Shown: positions 27,924 to 39,631 of the stretch, one piece after another | Layout of the letters: each line of letters opens with the position of its first letter | Numbering within the stretch: the first letter of the stretch is position 1 | Assembly (NCBI GenBank): GCA_028874985.1 | Contig: JAPPGI010000058.1 | Span: 25,673-89,672 of the forward strand | Length of the DNA stretch: 64,000 bases | Direction of reading: 5' to 3' | Origin: Gemmatimonadota bacterium | GTDB taxonomy: Bacteria > Gemmatimonadota > Gemmatimonadetes > Longimicrobiales > Gaopeijiaceae | Position numbers and translations under genes: made by a program | Notes under the pieces: model-generated | Databases searched by the model: none | What the model saw: the letters and a program-made list of their open reading frames with translations, nothing else | What the model was told of the DNA's origin: nothing

Positions 27924-30900
27924 ATGCGGCATCCAGTGAGACCTGCCAGGGCGAAGACCGGTACGCCGTGGAGGCATCGGCGAATTCGCGCTGTCGACCG
28001 GATCCTCGAAGAGCGCATCCTCGTGCTCGACGGCGCGATGGGAACGATGATCCAACGGTACGGCCTCGGCGAAGCCGACTTCCGGGGCGACCACTTCACC
28101 ACCCACCCCACCCCGCTTCTCGGCAACAACGACCTCCTCTCGCTCACCCGCCCCGACGTGATCGGCGAGATCCACCGCGCCTACCTGGATGCGGGCGCCG
28201 ACATCATCGAGACGAACACGTTCAGCGCCACGCGGCTGCCCATGGCCGACTACGGCGTGGAGGACGCCGTCGGCGAGATCAACCTCGCGGCGGCCCGGAT
28301 CGCGCGGCAGGCCGCCGACGAGTACGCCGCCCGCACCCCGGACCGGCCCCGCTTCGTGGCCGGCATCCTGGGCCCGATGAACCGCACGGCCTCGATCTCG
28401 GCCGACGTGAACGACCCGGGGGCGAGACAGGTCACCTTCGAGGAACTCCGCACGGCGTACGGCGAGCAGGTCAGGGCCCTGATCGCGGGCGGCGTCGACC
28501 TCCTCATGGTCGAGACCATCTTCGACACGCTGAACGCGAAGGCCGCCCTCTTCGCGATCCTGGAGGCGCGGGAGGCGACCGGCCGCGACGTCCCCATCAT
28601 GATTTCGGGCACGATCACCGACCAGAGCGGCCGCACCCTCACCGGCCAGACCCCGGAGGCCTTCTACAATTCGCTCGGGCACGCGGCCCCGCTGTCGTTC
28701 GGGCTCAACTGCGCGCTGGGGCCCGACGCGCTGCGTCCCTACCTGCAGGAGCTGTCCACCGTCTGCGAGAGCCGGGTGAGCTGCCACCCCAACGCGGGTC
28801 TCCCCAACGAATTCGGCGGCTACGACCTGTCCCCCGACGACATGGCGCGCACCATGGGCGAGTTCGCCCGGGCCGGCTTCCTCAACCTCGCGGGCGGGTG
28901 TTGCGGCACCACCCCCGAGCACATCGCCGCGATCGCGGGGGCGGTCGCGGGGGTGGCACCCCGCCGACGCCCCGATCACCCCGTGCGCACCCGCCTCGCG
29001 GGCCTGGAACCCGTGACCATCGGCCCCGACTCGCTCTTCGTGAACGTGGGCGAACGCACCAACGTGACCGGGTCGGCCCGCTTCGCCCGGCTGATCAGGG
29101 ACGGCGACTACGAGGCCGGGCTGGAGGTGGCGCGGCAGCAGGTGCGGGGCGGCGCCCAGATCATCGACGTCAACATGGACGAGGGGCTGCTCGACGCCGA
29201 GGCGGCGATGGTGAGATTCCTGAACCTGATGGCCGCCGAGCCCGAGATCGCCCGGGTCCCCTTCATGATCGACTCTTCGAAGTGGGAGGTGATCGAGGCC
29301 GGGCTGAGGTGCGTGCAGGGGAAGGCGGTGGTGAACTCGATCAGCCTCAAGGACGGCGAGGACGCGCTGCGGGAGAAGGCGCGCCTGGCGCGACGCTACG
29401 GGGCGGCGGTGGTGGTGATGGCCTTCGACGAGAGCGGCCAGGCCGACACCGCGGACCACAAGGTGGAGATCTGCGCGCGCGCCTACGACATCCTGGTGCG
29501 GCAGGAGGGGTTTCCCGCCGAGGACATCATCTTCGACCCCAACGTCTTCGCCGTCGCGACGGGGATCGCGGAGCACAACGAGTACGCGTTGGCCTTCTTC
29601 GAGGCGACGCGCCGGATCAAGGCGAATCTACCCCATGCGCTGGTGAGCGGCGGCGTCAGCAACGTCTCCTTCTCCTTCCGCGGGAGCCACGGGGTACGTG
29701 AGGCCATGCACTCGGCATTCCTGTACCACGCGGGTCTGGCAGGGATGGATATGGGGATTGTAAACGCCGGTGCCATAGCGGTTTATGACGAGATACCCGA
29801 TGAATTGCTCGAAGCGGTCGAGGATGTGCTGCTCAACCGGAACGAGGAGGCCACCGAACGCCTGACGGCCCTGGCGGGCAGCTACCGGGGAAGCTCCGGA
29901 GGGGATACGGACGACCTCTCGTGGCGCGACGCTCCGGTGGAGGCGCGGCTCGGCCACGCGCTGGTCCACGGCGTGACCGACCACATCGAGGCGGACACCG
30001 AGGAGGCCCGGCGGGGGGCGGAGCGCGCGCTGGATGTGATCGAGGGGCCCCTGATGACGGGCATGAACACCGTGGGGGACCTCTTCGGTTCCGGGAAGAT
30101 GTTCCTCCCTCAGGTCGTCAAGAGCGCCCGCGTGATGAAGCGGGCCGTGGGGTACCTGGTGCCGTACCTGGAGCGCGAGAAACCGGCCGGCGGCACGTCC
30201 CGCTCGGCGGGGCGCATCGTGCTCGCCACCGTCAAGGGGGACGTGCACGATATCGGCAAGAACATCGTCGGGGTCGTGCTGCAGTGCAACAACTACGAGG
30301 TCTTCGACCTGGGCGTGATGGTGCCCGCGGAGGTGATCCTGGGGAAGGCGCGCGAGGTGGAGGCCGACATCGTCGGGCTCTCGGGACTGATTACGCCGAG
30401 CCTCGACCAGATGGTGCACGTGGCCTCCGAGATGGAGCGCACGGGAATGGACATGCCGCTTCTGATAGGCGGCGCCACCACTTCGCGGGTCCACACCGCG
30501 GTGAAGATCGAGGAGAGGTACTCGGGGGCCACCGTTCACGTGCTCGACGCCTCCCGGTGCGCGGCGGTGGCGGGCAAGCTCCTGGACCCGGTCAGCCGGG
30601 CTCCGTACTCCGCCGGCATTCGCGAAGAGTACGCCGCCGTTCGCCGGAGACGGCAGGCCCGGGGCAAGCGGGCTCCGCTCCTGGCGCTCGAAGAGGCCCG
30701 CGCGAACCGGCTGAGGCCGAATTGGAGCCGGTACCGCCCCGTCCGGCCCACCTTCACCGGCGACCGGGTCTTCCCGAGCGCTCCGACGCGCCCCGTCGCC
30801 GGTGGCCACGGCCCATCGGCCGCGCCACCGGCCCGGACCCGCCCCTCCTACGACCTGGACGAACTCACCGGACGGATCGACTGGACCCCCTTCTTCCACA

Positions 30901-31799
30901 CCTGGGAGCTCAGGGGCACCTTCCCCGACATTCTCGCCGACCCGGATACCGGGCCCCAGGCCACCTCCCTGCACGAGGACGCACTCGCACTCCTCGGCCG
31001 CATCCGGCGCGAGGGGCTGTTGGCCGCGCGGGCGGTGGTGGGACTCTACCCGGCAAACGCGGTGGGGGACGACATCGTCTTCTACTCCGACGAGTCTCGG
31101 AGCGACGTGCTGGCGGTGTTGCCATGCCTGCGCCAGCAGTTCGCCAAGGGAAGCGCGCGGCCGAACCTGTGCCTGGCGGATTTCGTGGCACCGGCGGGCT
31201 CGGGGGTGGCCGACTGGGCCGGGGCGTTCGTGGTCACCGCCGGGGAAGGCGTCAACGAGCTCTGCGCCGAATTCGAAGCCGCGGGGGACGACTACCGGAG
31301 CATCCTGGCGAAGGCGCTCGCAGACCGCCTCGCCGAGGCCTTCGCCGAACGGATGCACGAGCGCGTGCGCAGGGAGTTCTGGGGATACGCGCCGAAGGAG
31401 TCTCTGACGAACCGGCAGCTGATCGCCGAGGAGTACGGCGGAATCCGGCCGGCGCCGGGGTATCCGGCCTGTCCGGATCACTCGGGCAAGCGGACCATCT
31501 TCGAGTTGCTGGACGCGGAGAGGATCGGGGTGACGCTGACCGAGAGTTGCGCCATGTTCCCCGCCGCGTCCGTATCCGGGCTCTATGTCGGGCACCCGGA
31601 CAGCTTCTATTTCGGGGTCGGACGGGTCGGTCGCGACCAGCTCGAGGACTACGCGCGGCGCAACGGGATGGGCGTGGAGGAAACCGCACGGTGGCTGGCG
31701 CCGAACCTGGCGGAGGAGGACGGGACCGCGGGCTCGGGCCGCGTGGTGACGGCGGCGGGCGCGGGCGCGGGCGGGCGGGCGGAGGGCGGCGGTGGCTGA
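27924..31799 (+). CDS. metH: Cobalamin-dependent methionine synthase
   Basis: [17 protein letters not shown]...[16 protein letters not shown] (Hcy domain), [16 protein letters not shown] (pterin domain), [37 protein letters not shown] (B12 domain), [40 protein letters not shown] (activation domain). Start codon uncertain. Confidence 0.95.
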   Translation: MRHPVRPARAKTGTPWRHRRIRAVDRILEERILVLDGAMGTMIQRYGLGEADFRGDHFTTHPTPLLGNNDLLSLTRPDVIGEIHRAYLDAGADIIETNTFSATRLPMADYGVEDAVGEINLAAARIARQAADEYAARTPDRPRFVAGILGPMNRTASISADVNDPGARQVTFEELRTAYGEQVRALIAGGVDLLMVETIFDTLNAKAALFAILEAREATGRDVPIMISGTITDQSGRTLTGQTPEAFYNSLGHAAPLSFGLNCALGPDALRPYLQELSTVCESRVSCHPNAGLPNEFGGYDLSPDDMARTMGEFARAGFLNLAGGCCGTTPEHIAAIAGAVAGVAPRRRPDHPVRTRLAGLEPVTIGPDSLFVNVGERTNVTGSARFARLIRDGDYEAGLEVARQQVRGGAQIIDVNMDEGLLDAEAAMVRFLNLMAAEPEIARVPFMIDSSKWEVIEAGLRCVQGKAVVNSISLKDGEDALREKARLARRYGAAVVVMAFDESGQADTADHKVEICARAYDILVRQEGFPAEDIIFDPNVFAVATGIAEHNEYALAFFEATRRIKANLPHALVSGGVSNVSFSFRGSHGVREAMHSAFLYHAGLAGMDMGIVNAGAIAVYDEIPDELLEAVEDVLLNRNEEATERLTALAGSYRGSSGGDTDDLSWRDAPVEARLGHALVHGVTDHIEADTEEARRGAERALDVIEGPLMTGMNTVGDLFGSGKMFLPQVVKSARVMKRAVGYLVPYLEREKPAGGTSRSAGRIVLATVKGDVHDIGKNIVGVVLQCNNYEVFDLGVMVPAEVILGKAREVEADIVGLSGLITPSLDQMVHVASEMERTGMDMPLLIGGATTSRVHTAVKIEERYSGATVHVLDASRCAAVAGKLLDPVSRAPYSAGIREEYAAVRRRRQARGKRAPLLALEEARANRLRPNWSRYRPVRPTFTGDRVFPSAPTRPVAGGHGPSAAPPARTRPSYDLDELTGRIDWTPFFHTWELRGTFPDILADPDTGPQATSLHEDALALLGRIRREGLLAARAVVGLYPANAVGDDIVFYSDESRSDVLAVLPCLRQQFAKGSARPNLCLADFVAPAGSGVADWAGAFVVTAGEGVNELCAEFEAAGDDYRSILAKALADRLAEAFAERMHERVRREFWGYAPKESLTNRQLIAEEYGGIRPAPGYPACPDHSGKRTIFELLDAERIGVTLTESCAMFPAASVSGLYVGHPDSFYFGVGRVGRDQLEDYARRNGMGVEETARWLAPNLAEEDGTAGSGRVVTAAGAGAGGRAEGGGG

Positions 31800-33642
31800 C
31801 CTGCGTGCGATGCTCGGCGAGGGGCGGGCTCTCGTGGCCGACGGCGCGATGGGCACGATGCTCTACGAACGGGGCGTCTTCCTGAACGTCTGCTACGACG
31901 AACTCAACGCCACGCACCCCGAGCTCATCGCGGAGGTGCACGCCCGGTACCTCCGAGCCGGAGCGGAGATCCTGGAGACCAACACCTTCGAGGCGAACCC
32001 GGTCAAGCTCTCGTCGTACCGGCTGGAGGACCGAACCGAGGAGCTGAACCGGCGCGCCGCCGGGATCGCAGTGCGGGCGGCGGGTGGCCGGGCCGCGGTG
32101 GCGGGCGCGATCGGGCCGCTGGGCATCCGCGTCGAGCCGCTGGGGCCGACATCGCTGGAGGAGGCCCGGGAGTACTTCGGCCGCCAGGTGGACGGGCTGC
32201 TGGAGGGCGGGGTCGACGGGTTCATCCTGGAGACCTTCTCGGACCTGGCCGAACTGGAGCAGGCGCTGCGGGCGGTGAGGAGCCGGTGCGGCCTGCCCGT
32301 GATCGCCCAGGTGACGGTGGAGGGCGACGATGGGAAGACCGCCTCGGGCGTCTCCGTCGAACAGGCGGCGCGCGCGGCCGACGAGTGGGGCGCCGACGCG
32401 GTTGGACTCAACTGTTCGGTCGGCCCGGCCGTCGTGCTGGAGGCGCTGGAACGCATGGCCCGGGTCACCTCCCTCCCCCTCTCCGCCCAGCCCAACGCGG
32501 GACAGCCCGTTGCCGTGCGCCAGCGCAAGATGTACCTCACCCGGCCCGACTACATGGCCCGGTACGCGCGCCGCCTGGTCGACGCGGGGGCGCGCATCGT
32601 GGGCGGCTGTTGCGGCACCACCCCGGAGCACATCCGCAGCATCGCCGAGCATGTCAGGGCGAGCCGGCCACGCGCGTCGCCGGTGCGGATCACACGCCGG
32701 GCGGCCCCCGATGTGCGCGGCGGGCCGGTCCGGCCGCTGGCGGCGCGTTCGACCCTGGGCCGCCGCCTCGCGGACGGCGACTTCGTCACCTCGGTACAGG
32801 TGCTGCCCCCCCGCGGATGGAACACCGAAGCCCTCGTGCAGGACTGCCGCGCCCTGGCCGCGGCCGGCGCCGACGTGATCGCCGTGCGGGAGGACCGCGG
32901 CGCCGCCCGGCTGGGTGTGTTCCCCACCGCCGCCCTGATCGCGCGCTCGTGTCCGGGCGTCGAGCCGCTGGTCCACTACACCTGCCGCGACCGCAAGCTC
33001 CCGAGGATGATCAGCGATCTCCTGGGCGCGGCGGCCACCGGCATCCACAACGTCCTCCTCCTCACCGGCGACCCCCCGGGTCCCGCCCCCTACCCCGACT
33101 ACCGGTCCGTCGTCGACGTCGACTCGATCGGCCTCACGAATGTCGTCACGGGTCTGAACAACGGGGTCGACCCCTCCGGCAACGATCTCGGCGAGCCGGC
33201 GGGCTTCGTGGCGGGCGTCGCCCTCGACCAGTCGGGGCGCGACCGGAGGCGGGAACTGGCGCGATTCCGCTGGAAGGTGGACGCCGGAGCCGACTTCGCC
33301 GTGACCCGGCCGGTCTTCGACACCGGCGCGCTGCGGCAATTCCTGGCCGAGGTTGAACGGAAGATCCCGGTGATCGCGGGAATCCTGCCGCTCGAGAGCT
33401 CCCGGCAGGCGGAGTTTCTGCAGAACGAGGTTCCGGGCGTTCATGTGCCGGACCGGGTGGTGGAGCGGATGCGCCGGGCGGAGGGGCGGGGTTCGGGCCG
33501 GGCCGCCGCCGAAGGCGTGGAGATCGCGTGCGGGATCGCGGGAGAGCTGCGGGGCCGGGTCGCCGGGGTGCAGATCTCGGCCGTTCGCGAGGGGGTGGGA
33601 GCCGTGTTGGGGGTGGTGGAGGGGCTGGGGGTCCGTGGATGA
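31792..33642 (+). CDS. Bifunctional homocysteine S-methyltransferase / 5,10-methylenetetrahydrofolate reductase (YitJ-like)
   Basis: [35 protein letters not shown]...[18 protein letters not shown]; then [17 protein letters not shown]...[35 protein letters not shown]...[21 protein letters not shown] (MTHFR domain). Confidence 0.9.
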   Translation: MADLRAMLGEGRALVADGAMGTMLYERGVFLNVCYDELNATHPELIAEVHARYLRAGAEILETNTFEANPVKLSSYRLEDRTEELNRRAAGIAVRAAGGRAAVAGAIGPLGIRVEPLGPTSLEEAREYFGRQVDGLLEGGVDGFILETFSDLAELEQALRAVRSRCGLPVIAQVTVEGDDGKTASGVSVEQAARAADEWGADAVGLNCSVGPAVVLEALERMARVTSLPLSAQPNAGQPVAVRQRKMYLTRPDYMARYARRLVDAGARIVGGCCGTTPEHIRSIAEHVRASRPRASPVRITRRAAPDVRGGPVRPLAARSTLGRRLADGDFVTSVQVLPPRGWNTEALVQDCRALAAAGADVIAVREDRGAARLGVFPTAALIARSCPGVEPLVHYTCRDRKLPRMISDLLGAAATGIHNVLLLTGDPPGPAPYPDYRSVVDVDSIGLTNVVTGLNNGVDPSGNDLGEPAGFVAGVALDQSGRDRRRELARFRWKVDAGADFAVTRPVFDTGALRQFLAEVERKIPVIAGILPLESSRQAEFLQNEVPGVHVPDRVVERMRRAEGRGSGRAAAEGVEIACGIAGELRGRVAGVQISAVREGVGAVLGVVEGLGVRG

Positions 33643-33660
33643 GGCCGCCGGAGCCCGGAG
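33629..33660 (+). repeat. Interspersed repeat, partial copy C
   Basis: GGGTCCGTGGATGAGGCCGCCGGAGCCCGGAG across the HMT-MTHFR stop; 25/32 vs copy A. Confidence 0.45.
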
Positions 33661-33708
33661 GTTGCCGAGGCACCGGTCCGGCCGGGTTTGTCCACCGGCT
33701 CCCGGCAG

Positions 33709-34674
33709 TCATCGCTTCCGCGTCGAACCGCGTGACTCCCATGCTTCACCCTGCGCTCGTTCAGCGCTTATCCCCCCCACCCTCCCCAGCCGCCGCGCTG
33801 CTTCGCGGATCGGCAGGTTGCTCACATACACCTTATCCGCCCCCACCGTCCTGAGACGGCGCACCGACCGCGCACAGATCTCGTCGGCGCCCGTCCCGGC
33901 GGCGAATTCCGCCGTGATCTCGCGGCCCGGGACCGGAAAGTACCGGTTGAGGTAGTCCAGCGTCCCGGGATTCGCGCTCCGGTACAGGAACACTCCGTAC
34001 ACGACCGGGAGGTCCACGCCCAGGCGATCCAGCTCGGCGCGGAAGCGCTCCACCGGGCCGAGCGAGTGGTGGGACACGATCTGCGTGAGGACGAAGTCGG
34101 CGCTGAAGTCGTCCGCGGCCACGAAGCGGGCCTGCTCCACCGGATCGCGGTGCGGGTTCGCCCACCCGCCGAGCGGGAACCCGGGCTGTTCGCGCCGCAG
34201 GATCGCGCGCAGATCCTTGCCGTGCGGGACGCAGCGCTCGGGCCCTACCGAGTGGTCGCCCCCCACCACCGCCACCCCCGCCACCCCCAGCCCCATCGCC
34301 CTCTGCGCGAACAGCCGGCAGTACGCCAGCGGGTGCTTGCACGTCAGGAAGGGCACCACCGTTGCCAGGTCCGCGGCACCGCCCAGATTCGCGGCCAGGT
34401 GGGCCAGACTCTCCTCCTCCGGATCTCCGGCGGCGTCGTCGGTGAGGAGGACGAAGGTGCCGCTGCGGGCCAGGCGCCGAAGCGCATGGTACATGTCGAT
34501 CCAGACATCCATGCCGCGGGCCGCGTCCAGCCCCAGGCGCGGAGGCCGCAGTTCGACCCCGACAAGGGGCCCGGGTTCGTGCAGACGTTCCACGATGCCC
34601 TCCGGAGGGCGGGACCGGTGGACGCCGCCGGGGCCCGGCCGCCCCATCCGGGCTTCACTGGCCGCCGCGCACAT
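33709..34674 (-). CDS. MTHFR-like (FAD-linked oxidoreductase superfamily) protein
   Basis: MCAAASEARMGRPGPGG...FVLLTDDAAGDPEEESLAHLAANLGGAADLATVVPFLTCKHPLAYCRLFAQRAMGLGVAGVAVVGGDHSVGPE...QARFVAADDFSADFVLTQIVSHHSLGPVERFRAEL; start overlaps upstream stop (TGATG). Confidence 0.6.
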   Translation of the reverse strand: MCAAASEARMGRPGPGGVHRSRPPEGIVERLHEPGPLVGVELRPPRLGLDAARGMDVWIDMYHALRRLARSGTFVLLTDDAAGDPEEESLAHLAANLGGAADLATVVPFLTCKHPLAYCRLFAQRAMGLGVAGVAVVGGDHSVGPERCVPHGKDLRAILRREQPGFPLGGWANPHRDPVEQARFVAADDFSADFVLTQIVSHHSLGPVERFRAELDRLGVDLPVVYGVFLYRSANPGTLDYLNRYFPVPGREITAEFAAGTGADEICARSVRRLRTVGADKVYVSNLPIREAARRLGRVGGISAERAQGEAWESRGSTRKR

Positions 34675-36062
34675 CACCCCTCCGTCAGCCGCACCAGTTC
34701 GTCCACCCCCACCGGAAGCCCGGCGGTCAGCACCTCGGCGCCCTCCCCCGTGATCAGCACGTCGTCCTCGATCCGGATGCCGGTTCCCTCCAGGGCGGGC
34801 AGCTCCGGATCGCGGCCGGGCGGGAAGTAGAGCCCCGGCTCCACGGTGAACACCATGCCGGGCTCGAGCCGCACCGGTCCGCTCCGGTCGCGGTAGGGTC
34901 CGGCGTCGTGGGTGTCCAGCCCGAGCCAGTGGGAGGTCCGGTGCGGGAAGAACGGGCGGTAGAGCTTCCGCTCCCCCACCTCCTCGGGCGGCCCCTTCAC
35001 GGCACCGACCGCGACCAGTCCCTCCGAGACCTCGCGAACGGCCGCCGCGTGAACCCCGTCGAGCGTCGTGCCCGGTGCACAGGCGGCCACGGCCGCCCGG
35101 TGAGCGTTCAGCACCACTTCGTACACTTCGCGCCGGACGCCCTCGAGTCCCCGCGACGCCGGGACGGTTCGCGTGATGTCCGCGGCGTAGCCGCCGTACT
35201 CGGCCCCCGCGTCCACGAGGACCAGGTCGTCGGCGCCGACGCGGGAGTCGTTGGCCGTGTAGTGGAGCGTACACGCGTTCACCCCCGCGGCGACGATCGT
35301 CGTGAAGGCGGGGCCGCCGGCGCCCCGGCTCCGAAACCCGAACTCCAGCGCGGCCTCAACCTCCCACTCCCCCACGCCCGCCCGGACCCTCGGCAACGCC
35401 TCACGGAAGGCCGCCACGGTGATCTTCGCGGCTCGCCGAATGCGTGCGATTTCGGCGGCGTCCTTCCGCAGGCGCAACCCGTCCAGGATCGCGCCGGGGT
35501 CCACGAGCCGGTACGGGCCGACTCCGTCCCGCGGCCTGCGGCTCCATCCGCCGCGGAGAGCTTCCCGGACCACCCGGTCGCACATCTCGCTCGCACCGAG
35601 CCGGTACCAGATCCCGTCTCCCCCGGCCAGCAACCCGGACGCGCGCGTGGAAAAGTCCCCGAGGGGAAGGACCCTGTCGGCACCGAAGGCGGCCCTCGCG
35701 TCGTCCGGATCGCGCATGGACCCCGTCCAGAGTTCCCTTGCCGGGTCCCGTTCCGGCACGAACAGCACGAAGCGGTCCTCGTCCGCGAACCCCCTGAAGA
35801 GGGCGATGCCGTCGGGCAGGTCCCACCCCGTCAGGTACAGCAGTTCCGAGTCGGCGCGGTAACGGTACTCGGAGTCTCCGCTCCTGAACCGTACCGGGGC
35901 GGCGGGAAGCACCATCGCCCCGTCCCCGAGCCGCGAGAAGAGCCGGTCGCGACGGTCGCCGTGCGGGATCGGTGGGAGCGACCCGCCGCTGCGCGGGCCG
36001 CCGCTCACCGCGGGCCGGCAGCCCGTAGGCAGGACCCTCCCGGCATTCGACCCGCGATGCAT
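34674..36062 (-). CDS. M24 family Xaa-Pro aminopeptidase
   Basis: FTTIVAAGVNACTLHYTANDSRVGADDLVLVDAGAEYGGYAADITRTVPASRGLEG...FFPHRTSHWLGLDTHDAGPY...LEPGMVFTVEPGLYFP...GTGIRIEDDVLITGEGAEVLT. Confidence 0.92.
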   Translation of the reverse strand: MHRGSNAGRVLPTGCRPAVSGGPRSGGSLPPIPHGDRRDRLFSRLGDGAMVLPAAPVRFRSGDSEYRYRADSELLYLTGWDLPDGIALFRGFADEDRFVLFVPERDPARELWTGSMRDPDDARAAFGADRVLPLGDFSTRASGLLAGGDGIWYRLGASEMCDRVVREALRGGWSRRPRDGVGPYRLVDPGAILDGLRLRKDAAEIARIRRAAKITVAAFREALPRVRAGVGEWEVEAALEFGFRSRGAGGPAFTTIVAAGVNACTLHYTANDSRVGADDLVLVDAGAEYGGYAADITRTVPASRGLEGVRREVYEVVLNAHRAAVAACAPGTTLDGVHAAAVREVSEGLVAVGAVKGPPEEVGERKLYRPFFPHRTSHWLGLDTHDAGPYRDRSGPVRLEPGMVFTVEPGLYFPPGRDPELPALEGTGIRIEDDVLITGEGAEVLTAGLPVGVDELVRLTEG

Positions 36063-36081
36063 CCGGGCCCGGTCGCTTCGC

Positions 36082-38211
36082 TCACCCGCCCGCACCCGTC
36101 TCGGTGCGCCTCCGGGGCGGGTTCTCGACAAGGAAATGAACGAACCAGCTCCGGATTCGCTCCAGCCGGTCCACGAGCAGCCACGGTTCGCCGGTCCGGG
36201 ACAGGCCGTGCGACGACCGGGGGTAGCGCACCATCTCCACGGGCACGCCCAGCTTCTTCAGCGACATGAACCACTGTTCACCGTCCCCGATCGGGGTGCG
36301 GTAGTCGTTCTCGCTGTGAATGATCAGGGTGGGCGCGGTGACGTTCTCGACGTAGGAGATCGGGGAGAGGCGGCGGTAGAGGTCCCGCTGCTCCCACGGC
36401 GGCCCGTAGAACTCGTACTCGGTGAGGCGCTGAGCATCCGAGGTGCCCCACCAGCTCTCCCAGTTGACGATCGAGCGCGAGGTCACGGCCGCTTGGAAGC
36501 GATCGGTCGTCGCGGTCAGCCAGTTGGTCATGAAGCCGCCGTAGCTGCCACCCGACACGCCCAGGCGGTTCGCGTCGATCTCAGGGTACGCCGCGAGCGC
36601 CGCCTCGACGCCGGCCAGGTAGTCCTCCCGGTCCACGATGCCCCATTCTCCCCGGGTGGCGTACTGGAAATCGTGCCCGTACCCGGAAGACCCCCGCGGG
36701 TTCGTGTAGAGCACGAAGAAACCGGCCGCGGAGAGGACGTGAAAGGTGGGAAAGAAGGTGTTCCCGTAGGCCGAGTGGGGGCCGCCGTGGATCTTCAGCA
36801 CCATCGGATGGGATCCGCCGGGACGAAAGCCGACCGGCTTCATGACCCAGCCCTCGACTTCGGTCCCGTCTTCGACCGTCCAGGCCAAGCGCTCGGCCGG
36901 CATCAGGGTCACCGCGGACAGCCAGCCGTCGTTGAAGCGGGTGACCTTCTGTTCGCTCGAACCGTCCGGCGGGCCCACGAACAGTTCGGCGGGCGTGACC
37001 GCGTCCGTGCCGGTGAAGGCCATGACGCCCCCGGCAGCGGAGAATGAGAACGAGGACAACCTGCGCGTACCGCTGGTAACCTGCCGCACCCCCTCGCCGG
37101 GCGCCACCGCGAAGAGGTGCCGGTCGCCGCGAATCCCGGCGGAGAAACGGATGCCGCCGGCAGTCCAGTTCGGAGCCCCGGGACGCAGGTCCCAGTCGGC
37201 GGTGAGGTTGACCGGGACACCCCGGAAGTGGCCGTCGGATCCGATCTCCGCCATCAGCAGATCGGTCTGGCTGCCCCTCGCGGGTGTCGACAGGAACGCC
37301 AGGTGGAGGCCGTCGGGAGAAACGGCCGGGGCGCTCTCGGTGCCGGGGTTCGAGGTGAGCCGGCGCACCGTACCTCCCCGGATGTCGACCGCCCAGATGT
37401 CTCCCGAGTTTTCGGAGTCGAGCTCGTCGTCCTCACGTTCGTCCCCGGTGAAGAAGATCACGCTTCCGTCGCGGGACCAAACCGGGTTTCCCACATTGAA
37501 CGACACCCGCGTCAGTTGGTCAGGCGCTCCTCCGGCCGCGTCCACCACCATCAGCTGCCGCTTCTCCCGCGCCAGGTAGTGTGGCTGCAGGGCGAGCCGC
37601 CCGTCCTGCTTGTAGCGCATCGAGGTCACGACCCGCCCGTCAAACCGGGCGGGGTCGAGTGTGCGCGTCACGGCATCCGGCGCGATCCAGCCGTCGCGCC
37701 CCGTCGCCTCGCCCTCGTCGTCTTCCGCGGACTCATCGTCATCCGGCACCTGGACATAAGCGATCAGGGATCCGTCCGGGGACCATACCGGGGCCCCTTC
37801 GACCCCCTCGACGTGGAAGGCTTCGCCGCCCGGACCCCGCACGCGGACGAACCAGACCGTGTTGGGGTCGTCGCCGCGCGGGGATGAGAATGCGAGCAGC
37901 GACCCGTCGGGGGACCAGCGCGGATCGCTCGATTCCTCGCCGGAGCTGGTGACCGGGAACGCGGCACCCACGGGGCGGCCACCGGACAGCGGCTGCAGCC
38001 AGATTTCGCGGTGACGCCGGTTTTCCTCTTCCACCACCGTCGTGACCGTGAAGGCCACATTCGCTCCATCCGGCGAAACGGCAACGTCGCCGACGCCGAC
38101 CAAGCGGTAGTACAGCCCGGGCGCGTAGCCCGGGTTCTGGGCACTCAGACCGCTGGTTGCATGCAAGACGCAAAGAGCCGCTGCAACAACGGCTATCGGG
38201 CCGGACCGCAT
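36082..38211 (-). CDS. S9 family peptidase (prolyl oligopeptidase / acylaminoacyl peptidase type)
   Basis: Signal peptide MRSGPIAVVAAALCVLHATSGLSAQ; WSPDGSLLAFSS propeller repeats; YTNPRGSSGYGHDFQYA, LGVSGGSYGGFMTNWL, HSENDYRTPIGDGEQWFMSLKKLGVPVEMVRYPRSSHGLSR. Confidence 0.93.
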   Translation of the reverse strand: MRSGPIAVVAAALCVLHATSGLSAQNPGYAPGLYYRLVGVGDVAVSPDGANVAFTVTTVVEEENRRHREIWLQPLSGGRPVGAAFPVTSSGEESSDPRWSPDGSLLAFSSPRGDDPNTVWFVRVRGPGGEAFHVEGVEGAPVWSPDGSLIAYVQVPDDDESAEDDEGEATGRDGWIAPDAVTRTLDPARFDGRVVTSMRYKQDGRLALQPHYLAREKRQLMVVDAAGGAPDQLTRVSFNVGNPVWSRDGSVIFFTGDEREDDELDSENSGDIWAVDIRGGTVRRLTSNPGTESAPAVSPDGLHLAFLSTPARGSQTDLLMAEIGSDGHFRGVPVNLTADWDLRPGAPNWTAGGIRFSAGIRGDRHLFAVAPGEGVRQVTSGTRRLSSFSFSAAGGVMAFTGTDAVTPAELFVGPPDGSSEQKVTRFNDGWLSAVTLMPAERLAWTVEDGTEVEGWVMKPVGFRPGGSHPMVLKIHGGPHSAYGNTFFPTFHVLSAAGFFVLYTNPRGSSGYGHDFQYATRGEWGIVDREDYLAGVEAALAAYPEIDANRLGVSGGSYGGFMTNWLTATTDRFQAAVTSRSIVNWESWWGTSDAQRLTEYEFYGPPWEQRDLYRRLSPISYVENVTAPTLIIHSENDYRTPIGDGEQWFMSLKKLGVPVEMVRYPRSSHGLSRTGEPWLLVDRLERIRSWFVHFLVENPPRRRTETGAGG

Positions 38212-38655
38212 CGGGGAAGCCTCCGTCCCGGCTGCATGCCCGTTCGTGTGCGGCGGCGCGTCGCGCCGAAGCCTCATTGAAATCGTCATTCCCGAATCCC
38301 ATTCGTTGCCATGCGGAGGCAGGTCGCTTTGGCCCGCCATCGGCCGTCCACCGCCGATCCGCCTCCCGCGCAGCGCCTCGGCAACCACCGGGCGCCGACG
38401 GCAAACTACGGTGAAGCATCGGCCCGGCTCAAGTTTCAGCTTCATTGACGGCTCGCAACCTACCTTGTGAACCGGTCCCGGTCGCGTGCGGGCGTGTTCG
38501 GGTCCGGAACGGCCCCCGGGTCGAATTCAAAGGGGATTATACCCCTGACTTGACGGGGTTTGCGAACGGTGACTGATGGCCGCAGGTTGAATAGAGAACG
38601 CCGGATCGGGATATGCGGTCCCTCACCGGCGCCTACCACGAACGAGTGAGCGTTC

Positions 38656-39520
38656 ATGGCCTCCGAATCCAAGGTCGTAACTCGCACGATCATCCGCAAG
38701 GCGTACCTGTCGAAGGCGGGCCACCGGAACCTGTCGGAACTTTTCGGGCAACTCACTTGGCTGTGGAACATCGCGCTCCACCGGAGGAAGCAGGCATGGA
38801 TTGAGCGTGAGGAGTCGGTCAGCTCTACGACCAGTGCAAGACGCTGACGAAGGCCCGGCGCGACCCGGTGTGGAGCCGGTTCCCGGTCATGGCGCAGCGG
38901 AGCGTCCTCCAGGGGCTGGACAGGTCCTACAAGGCGTTCTTCCGGCGGATCAAGGCCGGCGATTGGCCCGGCCATCCCCGCTTCAAGCCGGGCGACCGGG
39001 GGATCCGCAGTTTCGAGGTGACCACGCCCGTAAAGACCAACGGCAGGTGGTCATGGGTGGTGGTGAAGGGCGTGGGCCGGATACGGTTCCGGGGCAGGCC
39101 GCCGGAGGGCGGGGTGAAGCTTGTCCGCATCTGCCGCACCGCGCGCAGGGTGAAGGTCCAGCTGGTGGTCGAGCGAAAGCTCGAAGTCACCCCCGGCGTC
39201 TGGCCCGCGCCATCCACGAACAGCAATGGGGCGCCATCGTCCGAATGCTGGGCTACAAGGCTGAAAGCGCCGGTGGCTCGGTGACGACGGTCGCCCCTCA
39301 CCATACGTCACGTGAGTGCAGCGCGTGCGGACACCGCAGGGACATCACCCTGTCGGTCCGCGTCTACCGTTGCGCCGCCTGCGGACTGGTCGTGGACCGC
39401 GACGTGAACGCCGCAAGGAACGTGCTCCAGAGGGCCATGAGTCCGAATCCGGGCGGGGATACCCCGGAATGCGCGGAGCACCAACGGAGAGCGGGTGCAG
39501 TCCTGCCCGCAAGTGCGTAG
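38656..39520 (+). pseudogene. tnpB: Decayed IS200/IS605-family TnpB (RNA-guided endonuclease/OrfB) remnant
   Basis: Three reading frames needed: ...TIIRKAYLSKAGHRNLSELFGQLTWLWNIALHRRKQAW / MAQRSVLQGLDRSYKAFFRRIKAGDWPGHPRFK / APHHTSRECSACGHRRDITLSVRVYRCAACGLVVDRDVNAARNVLQRA (zinc ribbon + RuvC-III). RuvC-I/II region appears deleted between VQLVVERKLEVTPG and RLARAIHEQQW. Confidence 0.85.
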
Positions 39521-39631
39521 AACCATGCCGCGTCTAGACAGCGGTATAGTCCCCAATGCCCCAACCCGAACCGCGTATTACCTTGAATCGCGAGAGCATC
39601 GCCACAACCGGCACACCACGCGGAGGTACCC

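Noticed and set aside
29628-31856. 742-aa reverse-strand ORF over metH
   Set aside because: Shadow ORF; metH on the + strand is complete and unambiguous.
33709-35274. Full 521-aa ORF call (start at 35274)
   Set aside because: The upstream part is antisense-frame noise inside the M24 peptidase gene; the MTHFR-like homology begins near the ATG at 34674.
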